Shown one piece after another: positions 33,356 to 42,550 of a stretch of DNA of 64,000 nt (position 1 is its first letter; each line of letters starts with the position of its first letter). The notes under the pieces are model-generated. The model was not told where the DNA came from. It did not search any database and saw nothing but the letters and a program-made list of their open reading frames with translations. The stretch is from an uncultured Oscillospiraceae bacterium (GTDB lineage Bacteria; Bacillota; Clostridia; Oscillospirales; Oscillospiraceae), in assembly GCA_934645175.1 (NCBI GenBank), contig CAKUDE010000008.1, positions 1-64,000 of the forward strand, read 5' to 3'. Made by a program: the position numbers and the translations under genes.

Positions 33356-36300
33356 TTATTTAAAAACAACGCAGCCCGGTCCCAACACGCGCTCCAGCTC
33401 GGCAAGCATATCCTCGCGCGGCATACACAGCGTCCCGCGGCGCACGCCCGTATCGGCATAATACAGTACCGCCTGAAGCCCTCCGGGGAACATGGACAGG
33501 ATCGCGCGCGTCCTTCGGTCGGCGTCGCCGCCCTCGCAGGGCAGCTTCAGATAGAGCTTCTGCGGCGCAGGCGCGGTCTGCGGCAACGGCGTTTCGTCAA
33601 TGGGACGCAAACGATTCACCACGAGCTGCGGCGCCTTTTCGTCGCGTACGGACAGGCGGCCTTCGACGATCACGGGTGTGTTTTCCTTCAAAAGCTCACC
33701 GCTCTGCGTGATCGTTCGGGCAAATACCAGCAGCTCCATCGAGCCGGTGTCGTCCTCCAGCGTAACATAGGCCATCGTAGAATTGTTGCGCGTCGTCTTC
33801 AGTCGAACCGCCTCAACGATACCGGCGAGCTTGACCTCCTGCTCATCACAAAACACACCGTCATTCTCCTCAAACGAGCGCAGGATCCGTCCCAGGGTAA
33901 AAATGTCGCGCTCGCGCAGCAGCTTACGGTATTCGTCCATCGGGTGGCCGGAGAGGTACAGTCCAATGGTCTCTTTTTCCATCGCCATCCGCTCCCGCTT
34001 CGGCAGCTCCGGCAATTCCGGCACGGGTGTTGCGGGCTGCTCGTGCTCCGGCAGCATATCGAACAACGCAAGCTGCCCGGAGAGCGTCCTGCGCCTGCGG
34101 TCGGCCGCACCGTCGAGCACACCCTCGTAGATGAACAGAAGCTGTGCACGGTTCAATCCGAAGCAGTCCATCGCGCCGCATTTGATCAGATTCTCAACGG
34201 CACGTTTGTTCAGGTCCGTTTCCTGCATTCGCTCGGCGAAATTCTCCAGAGATGAGAACACGCCGTTTTTTTCGCGCTCTTCAACCATCTGGCGAATGAG
34301 GCCGATCCCGATGTTCTTCACTGCGCCGAGTCCGAAGCGGATCCCCTCCGTCTCCACGGTAAAGCGATCCTCGGACGCATTGACGTCCGGATGCAGCAGC
34401 ACGATACCCATTTCTTTGCAGTCGGCAATGTATTCCGCCGCCTTATCCGTGCGGTTGAGCACGGAGCTGAGGAGCGCCGCCATGTACTCCTTCGGATAGT
34501 GGCACTTGAGATAAGCCGTATCGTATGTAACCTTCGCATAGCATACCGCGTGCGCCTTGTTGAAGGCATAGTTTGCAAAATCCAGGATTTCCTTATAGAT
34601 CTGCTGTGCCGCCGCCTCGCTCACACCGTTGGCTATGGCGCCGGGAATGCCCCGCTCCGGGTCGCCATAGACAAAGGTCTGCCGCTCGGCGGCAATGACC
34701 TTCTCCTTTTTCTTGGAAATCGCACGGCGCATATTGTCCGCCTGCCCGAGACTGTAGCCGCCAAGCTTTCGGAATATCTCGATGACCTGCTCCTGATAAA
34801 CCATGCAGCCGTAGGTCACGGCCAGGATCGGCTCAAGCTGCGGCGTCAGATAGCGGATATGATCCGGATGCAGCTTGCTGTCGATAAAGCGGGGAATCGA
34901 CTCCATCGGGCCGGGGCGGTAGAGCGCCACGATAGCCGTCAGATCTTCGATGGACTGCGGGTGCATATTGACGCACACGCCCGTAATCCCCGCCGATTCA
35001 AGCTGGAATACGCCTGAGGTTTTTCCCTCGGACAGCATCTGAAAGGTCTGCGCATCGTCATCTGGAACGTTCTTCACCGAAAACTCCGGCGCATGGCGGC
35101 GGATAATCTGTTCCGCCTCTTCGATCACGGTCAGGTTCCGCAGACCGAGGAAATCCATTTTAAGCAGTCCCAGCTCCTCAATGGTGGTCATGGTGAACTG
35201 GGTCACGATCGTCTCGTCGTTTCTCGCCAGCGGCACATAGTCGCTGACGGCGTTTTTCGTAATGACCACGCCCGCGGCATGGGTAGAGGTATTGCGCGGC
35301 ATTCCCTCCAGCGCACGCGCCGTATCAATCAGCTTGCGCACGCGCGCATCGGCGTCATAGACCTCCCTGAGCTGCGGAGAAACGCGCAGCGCCTCCTCAA
35401 GCGTCATATGGAGTGTCTTGGGGATCAGCTTGGCAACGGCGTCCGTTTCGGCGAAGGTAAAGTTCAGCGCCCGTCCGACGTCGCGGATAGCCGCGCGCGC
35501 CGCCATCGTGCCGAAGGTAACAATCTGCGCCACATGGTCCTTGCCGTATTTGCGCATCACATAGTCAATGACCTCACCACGGCGCTCCTGACAGAAATCG
35601 GTATCAAAGTCGGGCATACTGACACGTTCGGGATTCAGAAAGCGCTCGAAAATGAGCGCGTATTTCATCGGATCCATTTCCGTAATGTGCATACAATACG
35701 CCGCAATGGAAGCCGCGCCGGAGCCACGTCCCGGTCCGACGGGAATCCCCTCGTTTTTCGCCCACCGGATAAAATCCCAGACGATCAGATAGTACTCCAC
35801 ATACCCCATGCGCTCGATGACGCCCATTTCATATTCCAGCCGGTCGCGGTAGCTCTGCGGCGCATCGGGGTAGCGTTCGGCAAAGCCCTCGCCGCAAAGC
35901 TTGCGGAAATACTGCGCAGGGGTTGAGCCGTCCGGCGGCAGATACTCCGGCAGATGGTACTTGCCGAAGGTAAACTCCACATTGCAGCGGTCGGCAATGC
36001 GCTGTGTATTTTCGATTGCCTCCGGCAGGTTGGGAAACAGCTCGCGCATCTGCTGCTCGGATTTGATATAAAACTCCTGCGTTTCAAAACGCATCCGTTC
36101 GGGGTCCTCCACGGTCTTGCCGGTCTGAATACACAAAAGCACGTCCTGAATATAGCTGTCCTCGCGGGTCAGATAGTGCGCATCGTTTGTAGCGACAAGC
36201 GGCAGTCCCGTTTCCCCGGACAGGCGCACCAGTCCGCGATTGACCTCCGCCTGCTCCGGAATGCCGTGATCCTGAAGCTCCAGGTAAAAGTTGTCCGGCC

Positions 36301-36796
36301 CGAAAATATCCGAAAGCTCCAGCGCATAGGCCTTTGCACCCTCATAGTCGTTGGCGCGCAGCAGCCGGGGAATGGCGCCGGCAAGGCAGGCAGACAAAGC
36401 GATCAGCCCTTCGGAATGCTGCCGCAGCAGCGCAAGGTCAATACGCGGCTTACCGTAAAAGCCCTCCAGAAAGCCCATGGACACGAGATAACTCAGGTTT
36501 TTATAACCCGTTTCGTTTTTGCACAGCAGCACAAGGTGTCGCGCTTCGCCGTCCACGCCGTGGACGCGGTCAGTCATGGTACGCGGAGCAACATAGGCCT
36601 CGCAGCCGATGATCGGCTTAATGCCCGCCGCCTTTGCGGCGCGGTAAAAATCGATCACGCCGTACATAACGCCGTGGTCGGTGATAGCCAGTGCGCGCTG
36701 CCCCAGCTCAGCAGCCCGCTGCACAAGCTTCCCGATACGGCAGGCGCCGTCGAGCAGGCTGTATTCGGTGTGCACATGAAGGTGGACGAACGACAT
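33356..36796 (-). CDS. dnaE: DNA polymerase III alpha subunit
   Basis: DnaE-type replicative polymerase of 1146 residues. An N-terminal PHP domain retains metal-site residues (HLHVHTEYSLLDG, ITDHGVMYG). The catalytic region includes GPGRGSGAASIAAYC and MPDFDTDFCQERR with paired Asp residues. Helix-hairpin-helix and OB-fold regions follow (YVTLEDDTGSMELLVFART) near residues 1000-1075. The chain ends soon after the OB fold and lacks a long C-terminal tail. It follows whiA by one base in the murB-whiA-dnaE run. A PolC-type polymerase, usual in Firmicutes, is not in this window. Confidence 0.96.
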   Translation of the reverse strand: MSFVHLHVHTEYSLLDGACRIGKLVQRAAELGQRALAITDHGVMYGVIDFYRAAKAAGIKPIIGCEAYVAPRTMTDRVHGVDGEARHLVLLCKNETGYKNLSYLVSMGFLEGFYGKPRIDLALLRQHSEGLIALSACLAGAIPRLLRANDYEGAKAYALELSDIFGPDNFYLELQDHGIPEQAEVNRGLVRLSGETGLPLVATNDAHYLTREDSYIQDVLLCIQTGKTVEDPERMRFETQEFYIKSEQQMRELFPNLPEAIENTQRIADRCNVEFTFGKYHLPEYLPPDGSTPAQYFRKLCGEGFAERYPDAPQSYRDRLEYEMGVIERMGYVEYYLIVWDFIRWAKNEGIPVGPGRGSGAASIAAYCMHITEMDPMKYALIFERFLNPERVSMPDFDTDFCQERRGEVIDYVMRKYGKDHVAQIVTFGTMAARAAIRDVGRALNFTFAETDAVAKLIPKTLHMTLEEALRVSPQLREVYDADARVRKLIDTARALEGMPRNTSTHAAGVVITKNAVSDYVPLARNDETIVTQFTMTTIEELGLLKMDFLGLRNLTVIEEAEQIIRRHAPEFSVKNVPDDDAQTFQMLSEGKTSGVFQLESAGITGVCVNMHPQSIEDLTAIVALYRPGPMESIPRFIDSKLHPDHIRYLTPQLEPILAVTYGCMVYQEQVIEIFRKLGGYSLGQADNMRRAISKKKEKVIAAERQTFVYGDPERGIPGAIANGVSEAAAQQIYKEILDFANYAFNKAHAVCYAKVTYDTAYLKCHYPKEYMAALLSSVLNRTDKAAEYIADCKEMGIVLLHPDVNASEDRFTVETEGIRFGLGAVKNIGIGLIRQMVEEREKNGVFSSLENFAERMQETDLNKRAVENLIKCGAMDCFGLNRAQLLFIYEGVLDGAADRRRRTLSGQLALFDMLPEHEQPATPVPELPELPKRERMAMEKETIGLYLSGHPMDEYRKLLRERDIFTLGRILRSFEENDGVFCDEQEVKLAGIVEAVRLKTTRNNSTMAYVTLEDDTGSMELLVFARTITQSGELLKENTPVIVEGRLSVRDEKAPQLVVNRLRPIDETPLPQTAPAPQKLYLKLPCEGGDADRRTRAILSMFPGGLQAVLYYADTGVRRGTLCMPREDMLAELERVLGPGCVVFK

Positions 36797-36797
36797 A

Positions 36798-37700
36798 TTA
36801 CTCTTCCTCCTGTGAAGCGAGCGAAAGCAGCTTGCGCATCCGATGATTGATGGCGGACTTGCTCAGAGGCGGCTGATGCAGCTCGGCCAGCTCGCTGAGC
36901 GTCGCCTCCGGGTGCGCACGTCGCAGCCGCGCCGTCTCGTACAGCTTTTCCGGCAGGCTCTCAAGGCGTCCCGCCTGCTCCAGCCGCCGCAGCGCGGCAA
37001 GCTGCTCCTGTGCAGCAGAGACGGTCTTGTCCACATTGGCCGAGTCGCAGTTTGTTTTTCGGTTGGCGTCGTTGCGCCAGTCCTTTTCAATCTTCGCCTG
37101 CATGACGGTCATTGCGCTGACGGGCGCGCCGATTGCGGTTAGGAAATCCTCGATCGCGTCGCTCTGCTTGAAATACAGCACGCTGCTGCCCTTTCGCTCG
37201 GTCAGCTTGGCAGGCAGCTGCAGCTCCTCCAGGAGCGCCCCCGTTTCGCGGCTGGCCATTCGATGCGTCGTGGAGAGCTCCAGATGGTAACGCTTTTCGG
37301 GGTCGGTCACGGAGCCGCCCGCCAGAAATGCCCCGCGCAGGAACGCTTTCTGACAGCACTCGCGCTCCAGCAGCGCCAGATTGACATGGAGCGAGACGCT
37401 GCTTTCGGCGGAAAAGCCGCAGTTGCTGAAAATCTCACGAATTTTTCCCGGATCGGAAACGATATAGCTCCGTTTCCCGGACTGTTCCTCGGGCAAAGAA
37501 TCAAACCGCAGTCCCGCGCCATGGTACAGCAGGCGCGGCAGCCGGGCGCCGAAATCGCGGCTTTCGGTAACGATACGGATCCCGTCGCGGCTGAAGGTGT
37601 TGGCATAGAGCAGCACACCCAGAAGCTCTGCACGGGCACAGCAGCCCTTTGTGACCTCAACGCGGCAAAGCTCGCTCTTTACATTTGCAGAAAAGGACAT
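36798..37700 (-). CDS. whiA: WhiA-family DNA-binding protein
   Basis: Conserved regulator of 300 residues with a degenerate LAGLIDADG-type N-terminal domain (ELLGVLLYANTF, FLRGAFLAGGSVTDPEKRYHLE) and a C-terminal helix-turn-helix (HPEATLSELAELHQPPLSKSA). WhiA controls sporulation and division genes in Streptomyces and affects division in Bacillus. No RapZ/YvcK genes, its frequent neighbours, are present; here it lies between murB and dnaE. AGGAGG precedes the ATG. Confidence 0.94.
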   Translation of the reverse strand: MSFSANVKSELCRVEVTKGCCARAELLGVLLYANTFSRDGIRIVTESRDFGARLPRLLYHGAGLRFDSLPEEQSGKRSYIVSDPGKIREIFSNCGFSAESSVSLHVNLALLERECCQKAFLRGAFLAGGSVTDPEKRYHLELSTTHRMASRETGALLEELQLPAKLTERKGSSVLYFKQSDAIEDFLTAIGAPVSAMTVMQAKIEKDWRNDANRKTNCDSANVDKTVSAAQEQLAALRRLEQAGRLESLPEKLYETARLRRAHPEATLSELAELHQPPLSKSAINHRMRKLLSLASQEEE

Positions 37701-37714
37701 GGCGTTTCCTCCTG

Positions 37715-38632
37715 TCAGTCCGTCCAGAGGCGGATCTCAGGCTCCAGAGAAATTCCGCTCGTTTCATATACACGGCGCTGCACCAGAGCGATGAGCGCCA
37801 GAACATCCGCAGCGGTCGCGCCGCCGCGATTGACAATAAAGCCTGCGTGCTTCTCGGACACGGCCGCGCCGCCGACGGCGGCGCCCTTCAGTCCTGCCTG
37901 ATCGATCAGCGCAGCGGCGTACCCGCCCTGCGGCCGCTTGAAGGCGCTTCCTGCCGAAGGCAGCTCCAACGGCTGTGCGGCGCGGCGCTTCTGCGCCAGC
38001 TCGCGCATTCGGGCAAAGATTTCCCGCTCGTCGCCCGGCGTCAGAGCAAGCTCCGCCGAAACAATCGCGCCGTCCATGGAAGCAAAGGCGCTTGTGCGGT
38101 AACCGAAGCTGAGCGCTTCACCGCTAAGCGTCTCCATACGGCCGTCAAGGTGCAAAAAACAAACCGACTCCACACACTGCCGCAGCTCTCCGCCGTAGGC
38201 GCCCGCATTCATATATACGCCGCCACCGACCGTTCCCGGGATACCATGGGCAAACTCCAGTCCGCTCAGGCCGTTGCGCGCGGCAAACATCGCCGTCTGT
38301 GCCAGCGACGTGCCGGAAAAAGCGCGGAGGCGCGTTGCGTCGAGACGCTCCAAACCGGCCAGCGCATCACGCGTGACAATGACCACGCCGCGCACGCCCT
38401 CATCCGGCGCCAGAACATTGGTTCCCGCACCGAGAAGGCGCGGACGGATACCCGCCTCCGCCGCAGCCGAGAACACAAGCGCCAGTTCCTGCGCCGAGCG
38501 CGGCAGCGCCAGCCGTTCGGCCGGGCCGCCGATGCGGAAAGAGGTATAATGCGCCAGCGGTTGCTCCTTCAGAAGCACCGTCTCCGGCAGCAGCGCGGCA
38601 AGCGCGCGGTCAAATGCATCGATATTCCGCAT
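37715..38632 (-). CDS. murB: UDP-N-acetylenolpyruvoylglucosamine reductase
   Basis: FAD- and NADPH-dependent reductase of 305 residues that makes UDP-MurNAc for peptidoglycan. FAD-binding motifs are TSFRIGGPAERL and LLGAGTNVLAPDEG, followed by FAHGIPGTVGGGVYMNAGAY and the catalytic Ser in SAGSAFKRP. The start MRNIDAFD was chosen because GGAGGG lies six bases upstream; the longer in-frame extension looks non-coding. It is first in a murB-whiA-dnaE operon, with 14 bp and 1 bp gaps. Confidence 0.95.
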   Translation of the reverse strand: MRNIDAFDRALAALLPETVLLKEQPLAHYTSFRIGGPAERLALPRSAQELALVFSAAAEAGIRPRLLGAGTNVLAPDEGVRGVVIVTRDALAGLERLDATRLRAFSGTSLAQTAMFAARNGLSGLEFAHGIPGTVGGGVYMNAGAYGGELRQCVESVCFLHLDGRMETLSGEALSFGYRTSAFASMDGAIVSAELALTPGDEREIFARMRELAQKRRAAQPLELPSAGSAFKRPQGGYAAALIDQAGLKGAAVGGAAVSEKHAGFIVNRGGATAADVLALIALVQRRVYETSGISLEPEIRLWTD

Positions 38633-38667
38633 ATCTTTCCCTCCGTCGGCTATACTACTCTTATTAT

Positions 38668-38697
38668 AGTATAGCACAGCTCCGCCCCCCGGCGCAA
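38668..38697 (-). promoter_or_regulatory. Promoter of the murB-whiA-dnaE operon
   Basis: On the minus strand TTGCGC (38692-38697) and TATACT (38668-38673) are 18 bases apart; an overlapping TATAAT lies at 38663-38668. Confidence 0.5.
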
Positions 38698-38722
38698 GGA
38701 GAAATACGGCGAAAGAAAAAAG

Positions 38723-38744
38723 GACCTTCCCTACCGGGAAGGTC
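38723..38744 (-). terminator. Terminator of hprK
   Basis: GACCTTCCC (38723-38731) pairs with GGGAAGGTC (38736-38744), with CTTTTTTC downstream on the minus strand. Confidence 0.85.
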
Positions 38745-38837
38745 ACAATTCCTCCGTCGTCGTGGAAAGCGTCCGTTTTTATCTCCGTCCGGAGCAAGGC
38801 CCCCTGACTGTCGCTGTGCCGGGCGAAGCGATGCGGG

Positions 38838-39785
38838 TCAGAAGCTCTTTCCGTTCCCGCTCGCGTCAAAATGGCGGTTAATCTGCTCCGTGAACTCCAC
38901 GGCGGCGTTATAGCCCATCATCTTTTGGCGGTTGTTCATCGCCGCGATTTCCAGAATGATTGCAAGATTGCGTCCCGGTTTGATGGGAATCGTCAGCGTG
39001 GGCACTTTGACACCCAGCAAATCGAGATATTGCTCATCGAGTCCCAACCGGTCATACACACGGTCGTCGCTCCACGGGACGATATTCACTACCATGTTGA
39101 TCGTCGTTTCGTTTTTGATTGCGCCCATGCCGAAGAGCTTGGCCACATTGATGACGCCGATACCGCGGATCTCAATGTAGTTGCGGATCAGCTCCGGAGA
39201 GGAACCGATCAGGCTGTTGTCCGCAATTTTGCGAATTTCCACGGCATCATCCGCAATCAACCGGTGTCCGCGCTTCAGCAGCTCCGCCGCCGCCTCGCTT
39301 TTGCCGATGCCGCTCTCGCCCATCAGCAGCAAGCCCTCGCCGTAGACCTCCACCAGCACGCCATGGCGTGTGATGCGCGGTGCAAGCGCATTTTTCAGAT
39401 ATGCGATCAATCCGGAAACGACATAGCTCGTCGCCTCCGCGCTGCAAAGGATCGTGACATCATGCCTGCGAGCCATTTCCAGACACTCAGGCAGCGGCTC
39501 AATGTTCCGCGCAAACAGCAGCGCAGGAATCTTATAGGAGAACAGGCGGTCGAAAATCTCCAGTCGCCGCTCATGGCTGAGTGTATTAAGGTAGGTTGAT
39601 TCGGCATTGCCGACGATCTGGATGCGCAGCGGTTCAAAATGCGTAAAAAAACCGCTGAAGGCCAGTCCGGGGCGCATGACCTCCTCAACCGTAACGCGAA
39701 CGGACGCATAATCCGTCGAAGCATAGCGCACCGTCAACCGGAACGCCTCCGCCACCTGTGCCAGTGCCACGCTGTAAGTATCCAT
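38838..39785 (-). CDS. hprK: HPr kinase/phosphorylase
   Basis: Bifunctional enzyme of 315 residues that phosphorylates and dephosphorylates Ser46 of HPr, setting carbon catabolite control. The N-terminal domain contains FFTHFEPLRIQIVGN. The catalytic domain has Walker A GESGIGKSEAA (about residue 155), the family signature EIRGIGVINVAKLFG, and PIKPGRNLAIILEIAAMN near the end. The start MDTYSVALAQ has GGAGG upstream. It is transcribed alone from a TTGCCA/TATAAT promoter and ends in a strong terminator. Confidence 0.96.
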   Translation of the reverse strand: MDTYSVALAQVAEAFRLTVRYASTDYASVRVTVEEVMRPGLAFSGFFTHFEPLRIQIVGNAESTYLNTLSHERRLEIFDRLFSYKIPALLFARNIEPLPECLEMARRHDVTILCSAEATSYVVSGLIAYLKNALAPRITRHGVLVEVYGEGLLLMGESGIGKSEAAAELLKRGHRLIADDAVEIRKIADNSLIGSSPELIRNYIEIRGIGVINVAKLFGMGAIKNETTINMVVNIVPWSDDRVYDRLGLDEQYLDLLGVKVPTLTIPIKPGRNLAIILEIAAMNNRQKMMGYNAAVEFTEQINRHFDASGNGKSF

Positions 39786-39818
39786 ATTTCCGCCTCCGCG
39801 TGTAAATGCTTTTTCTTT

Positions 39819-39847
39819 ATTATAGCGGATACGCCGCGATTTGGCAA
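39819..39847 (-). promoter_or_regulatory. Promoter of hprK
   Basis: On the minus strand, TTGCCA (39842-39847), a 17-base spacer and TATAAT (39819-39824). Confidence 0.75.
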
Positions 39848-39953
39848 GCATCCGCCCGCTTTCCGCTAGAAAAAACCTTCCCGCCGCGCGCCGCCGGAAC
39901 AGACGGTACGCGACGGGGAGCGGTCTTTTTTCTCACCCCTGCAGGACTTGCGT

Positions 39954-40355
39954 TTACTTCTTTTTGTTCGCCGAGCAGTTGCAGAGCCAAAGCCCCTTTT
40001 CATAGGACAGGTAGCGGCAGTTTGAGCATTCCAGCCCGATTCCGCAGACGCTGCAGCCGGGCATTCCCATGCGGTCGAGCCACTTACCGTCGTCCTTCTT
40101 GCAGCGCCAGTGTCTGCACTTGTGGCAGACGGTCGTAACCATCCTGCCGTCCTTTCTGTAGCAGGCGCCGCCCGATACGTTATCCAGCTCCTCGTCGCTC
40201 AGCTCGCCCGGCGCGGGATTGAGCTGCGCAAAGTACGCCTTGGCTTCGTCCTCGGTCATCGCAACGCCGCTTTCCTTTGCAAAAGCCATCAGCTCTTCGG
40301 GGGTTTTGGCCGATTTGGCCTTTTCAATAAGCTCGGGACTGATTTTGTTTTCCAT
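39954..40355 (-). CDS. Nif11-like leader protein with Cys-rich C-terminus (last gene of array)
   Basis: Protein of 133 residues. A helical Nif11-like leader (ELIEKAKSAKTPEELMAFAK) ends at the double glycine of EELDNVSGG (residues 62-63). The C-terminal domain has ten Cys, including C-x4-C around RHW, the array-wide C-x2-C-x5-C-x2-C core (CSVCGIGLECSNC) and the tail YEKGLWLC. Paired Cys suggest zinc binding. It is promoter-distal in the operon. Export or processing is inferred from the leader only. Confidence 0.85.
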   Translation of the reverse strand: MENKISPELIEKAKSAKTPEELMAFAKESGVAMTEDEAKAYFAQLNPAPGELSDEELDNVSGGACYRKDGRMVTTVCHKCRHWRCKKDDGKWLDRMGMPGCSVCGIGLECSNCRYLSYEKGLWLCNCSANKKK

Positions 40356-40394
40356 GATAGTGTCTCCTTGTACGGGTCAAAGGTCCGACCGGAT

Positions 40395-40784
40395 TTATTT
40401 CATCCGCCTGGGGTTATTGCAAAGCCACAGCCCCTTTTCGTAAGTGCACCATTTACAATTGCGGCATTGATCGGGTTGCCCGCAGCCTGAGCATCCATCG
40501 TTACGCGTCCAGTGTCCTCCACATTTTTTGCAGCAAAAGCACCTTTCATAATTCAACGCAGAGACGACCATTCTGCCGTCCTTCGCGTAGCAGGCGCCGC
40601 CCGACACGTTGTCCAGCTCCTCGTCGCCCAGCTCGCCCGGCTTGGAATTGAGCCGTGCAAAGTAAGCCTTTGCTTCTTCCTCGGTCAGCTCCTCGCCGTT
40701 TTCTTTTGCAAGAGCCATCAGCCCTTCGGGTGTTTTGGCCGATTTGGCCTTCTCAATCAGTTCGGCCGTGATGTTGCTTTCCAT
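40395..40784 (-). CDS. Nif11-like leader protein with Cys-rich C-terminus
   Basis: Protein of 129 residues. The leader (ELIEKAKSAKTPEGLMALAK) ends at DEELDNVSGG. The Cys-rich part has CFCCKKC, the invariant CSGCGQPDQCRNC core and the CTYEKGLWLCN tail. The first Cys of the usual C-x4-C pair is absent here, with extra Cys nearby, so the first metal site may be remodelled. It is 39 bp upstream of the next gene. Confidence 0.85.
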   Translation of the reverse strand: MESNITAELIEKAKSAKTPEGLMALAKENGEELTEEEAKAYFARLNSKPGELGDEELDNVSGGACYAKDGRMVVSALNYERCFCCKKCGGHWTRNDGCSGCGQPDQCRNCKWCTYEKGLWLCNNPRRMK

Positions 40785-40842
40785 TGTAAAATCCCCTTTG
40801 CTTATACAATTTTGTCAAACAGTTTTGTTTGATTGAACGCGT

Positions 40843-41238
40843 TTACCTCATCCGCTCGGGGTTATTACAGAGCCACAGGCCCTTCTCGTAGGTGCAATAT
40901 TTACACTGACTGCAATTGGCAGTCGCTCCGCATGTTCTGCAATACGGCAGCCCGGCTATATTCCCATGCCGCCATCCGTCGTCTTTTTTACAGCAAAATC
41001 CGGAGCACGTCGTCACCGCCGTAACGACCAGTCTTCCGTCCTTGGTGTGGCAGCCTCCGCCCGACACATTGTCCAGTTCTTCGTCGTTCAGCTCGCCCGT
41101 TTTAGGATTGAGCTGTGCAAAGTAAGCCTTTGCCGCTTCCTCGGTCAGCTCCTCGCCGTTCTCTTTTGCCAACGTCATCAGCTCATCCGGAGTTTTTGCC
41201 GCTCTTGCCTTTGCCAGTGCTTCCTGTGTCATTTCCAT
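40843..41238 (-). CDS. Nif11-like leader protein with Cys-rich C-terminus
   Basis: Protein of 131 residues starting MEMTQEALAKARAAKTPDEL. Double-glycine end NDEELDNVSGG, then GCHTKDGRLVVTA, C-x4-C (CSGFCC), the core CRTCGATANCSQC and CTYEKGLWLCN. Its MEMTQE start is shared with the next two upstream genes, marking a sub-group of recent duplicates. Confidence 0.85.
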   Translation of the reverse strand: MEMTQEALAKARAAKTPDELMTLAKENGEELTEEAAKAYFAQLNPKTGELNDEELDNVSGGGCHTKDGRLVVTAVTTCSGFCCKKDDGWRHGNIAGLPYCRTCGATANCSQCKYCTYEKGLWLCNNPERMR

Positions 41239-41259
41239 CGTTTTCCCCTCCGATTATTG

Positions 41260-41649
41260 TTATCCGTTCGAATCGCCATTGCATAGCCACAGGCCTTTTT
41301 CATAGGTACAGTACGCGCAGGAGCGGCAAAACGCCCTGGTGTTACAGGTTTTGCAGTATCCGCTAAAACCGTCAAAATAGTACTGCGACCCATCTTTTTT
41401 GCAGCGCCAGCCGTCACACCAATGCAGTGCGGAAACAACCAATCTTCCGTCCTTGGTGTGGCAGCCGCCGCCCGACACGTTATCCAGCTCCTCGTCGGAA
41501 ACCTCGCCCGTCTGCGGATGCAGCAGCTCAAAATACGCTTTCGCGCTTTCTTTTGTCATTTCTTCGCCGTTTTCCTTGGCAAGGGTTAAAAGCTCTTCGG
41601 GCGATTTCGCTGCTCTTGCCTTTGCAAGTGCTTCCTGTGTCATTTCCAT
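41260..41649 (-). CDS. Nif11-like leader protein with Cys-rich C-terminus
   Basis: Protein of 129 residues. The leader is almost identical to that of the neighbour at 41665, including KARAAKSPEELLTLAKENGE and HPQTGEVSDEELDNVSGG. The C-terminal part has CDGWRCKKDGSQ, core CKTCNTRAFCRSC and CTYEKGLWLCN. The 15-bp gap to the neighbour and near-identical leaders suggest a recent tandem duplication with divergence in the loop between Cys pairs. Confidence 0.85.
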   Translation of the reverse strand: MEMTQEALAKARAAKSPEELLTLAKENGEEMTKESAKAYFELLHPQTGEVSDEELDNVSGGGCHTKDGRLVVSALHWCDGWRCKKDGSQYYFDGFSGYCKTCNTRAFCRSCAYCTYEKGLWLCNGDSNG

Positions 41650-41664
41650 CGTTTTTCCCTCCGA

Positions 41665-42060
41665 TTACTTTTTCCTGTTCGTATCGTCATTGCATAGCCA
41701 CAGGCCTTTTTCATAAGTACAGTGTGCACAGGAGCAACAAAACGCGCCGGTGTTACAAGTGTTGCAATACACTCCAAAGCCATCGGAAAAGCACTGCGAT
41801 CCATCCTTTTTGCACCGCCAGCCGTGGCACACATGCAGCGCGGAGACAACCAGTCTTCCGTCCCCTGCATGACATCCGCCGCCCGATACGTTATCCAGCT
41901 CCTCATCGGAAACCTCGCCCGTCTGCGGATGCAGCAGCTCAAAATATGCCTTTGCGCTTTCTTCCGTCATTTCCTCGCCGTTTCCCTTGGCCAGCTTCAA
42001 AAGCTCTTCGGGCGATTTCGCTGCTCTTGCCTTTGCAAGCATTTCTTGTGTCATTTCCAT
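41665..42060 (-). CDS. Nif11-like leader protein with Cys-rich C-terminus
   Basis: Protein of 131 residues, closest relative of the gene at 41260. The leader begins MEMTQEMLAKARAAKSPEEL and ends SDEELDNVSGG. The Cys-rich domain contains GCHAGDGRLVVSALHVC, CHGWRCKKDGSQ, core CNTCNTGAFCCSC and CTYEKGLWLCN. The sequence between the two Cys pairs is where the duplicates differ most. Confidence 0.85.
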   Translation of the reverse strand: MEMTQEMLAKARAAKSPEELLKLAKGNGEEMTEESAKAYFELLHPQTGEVSDEELDNVSGGGCHAGDGRLVVSALHVCHGWRCKKDGSQCFSDGFGVYCNTCNTGAFCCSCAHCTYEKGLWLCNDDTNRKK

Positions 42061-42110
42061 TTCAATCGTCCTCCAATGTTTTCAGGTTTCGGTTGCCGAT
42101 GTCCGATCTG

Positions 42111-42506
42111 TCAGTTCCTGTTGCTATCTTTGTTGCAAAGCCAAAGGCCTTTTTCGTAAGAGCACCAGTAGCAGTTATTGCAGTTCGAAAGCTTCCCGCA
42201 TACATTGCATTTATAAAAGCCGGAACTTGTTTTGGTCGGGCCGGTTCCGCAGCTCTTGCATTCCCAGCCGGTACACGAATGGCCGGCAGTAACGATCAGC
42301 CTGCCATCGCCCTTGTGACAGCCGCCGCCCGACACGTTACCAAGCTCTTCGTCGGTCACTTCGCCTGCCTTGGGATGCAGCAGCTCGAAATACGCCCTTG
42401 CGCTCTCTTCGGTCATTTCCGCGCCGTTTTCTCTCGCCAGCTCGAGCAATTCCTCTTCCGTTTGCGCCGCCCTTGCCTTCGCAAAAAGCTCCTGATTGTT
42501 TTCCAT
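42111..42506 (-). CDS. Nif11-like leader protein with Cys-rich C-terminus
   Basis: Protein of 131 residues. The leader (ELFAKARAAQTEEELLELAR) ends at DEELGNVSGG. The C-terminal domain has GCHKGDGRLIVTA, CTGWECKSCG, core CNVCGKLSNCNNC and CSYEKGLWLCN, ten Cys in all. The extra Cys in CKSC resembles the gene at 44718, so two variants of the first site exist. Confidence 0.85.
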   Translation of the reverse strand: MENNQELFAKARAAQTEEELLELARENGAEMTEESARAYFELLHPKAGEVTDEELGNVSGGGCHKGDGRLIVTAGHSCTGWECKSCGTGPTKTSSGFYKCNVCGKLSNCNNCYWCSYEKGLWLCNKDSNRN

Positions 42507-42550
42507 AATAATCCCCTTATTTCATATTTACTTTGCGCGTATTACACGTG

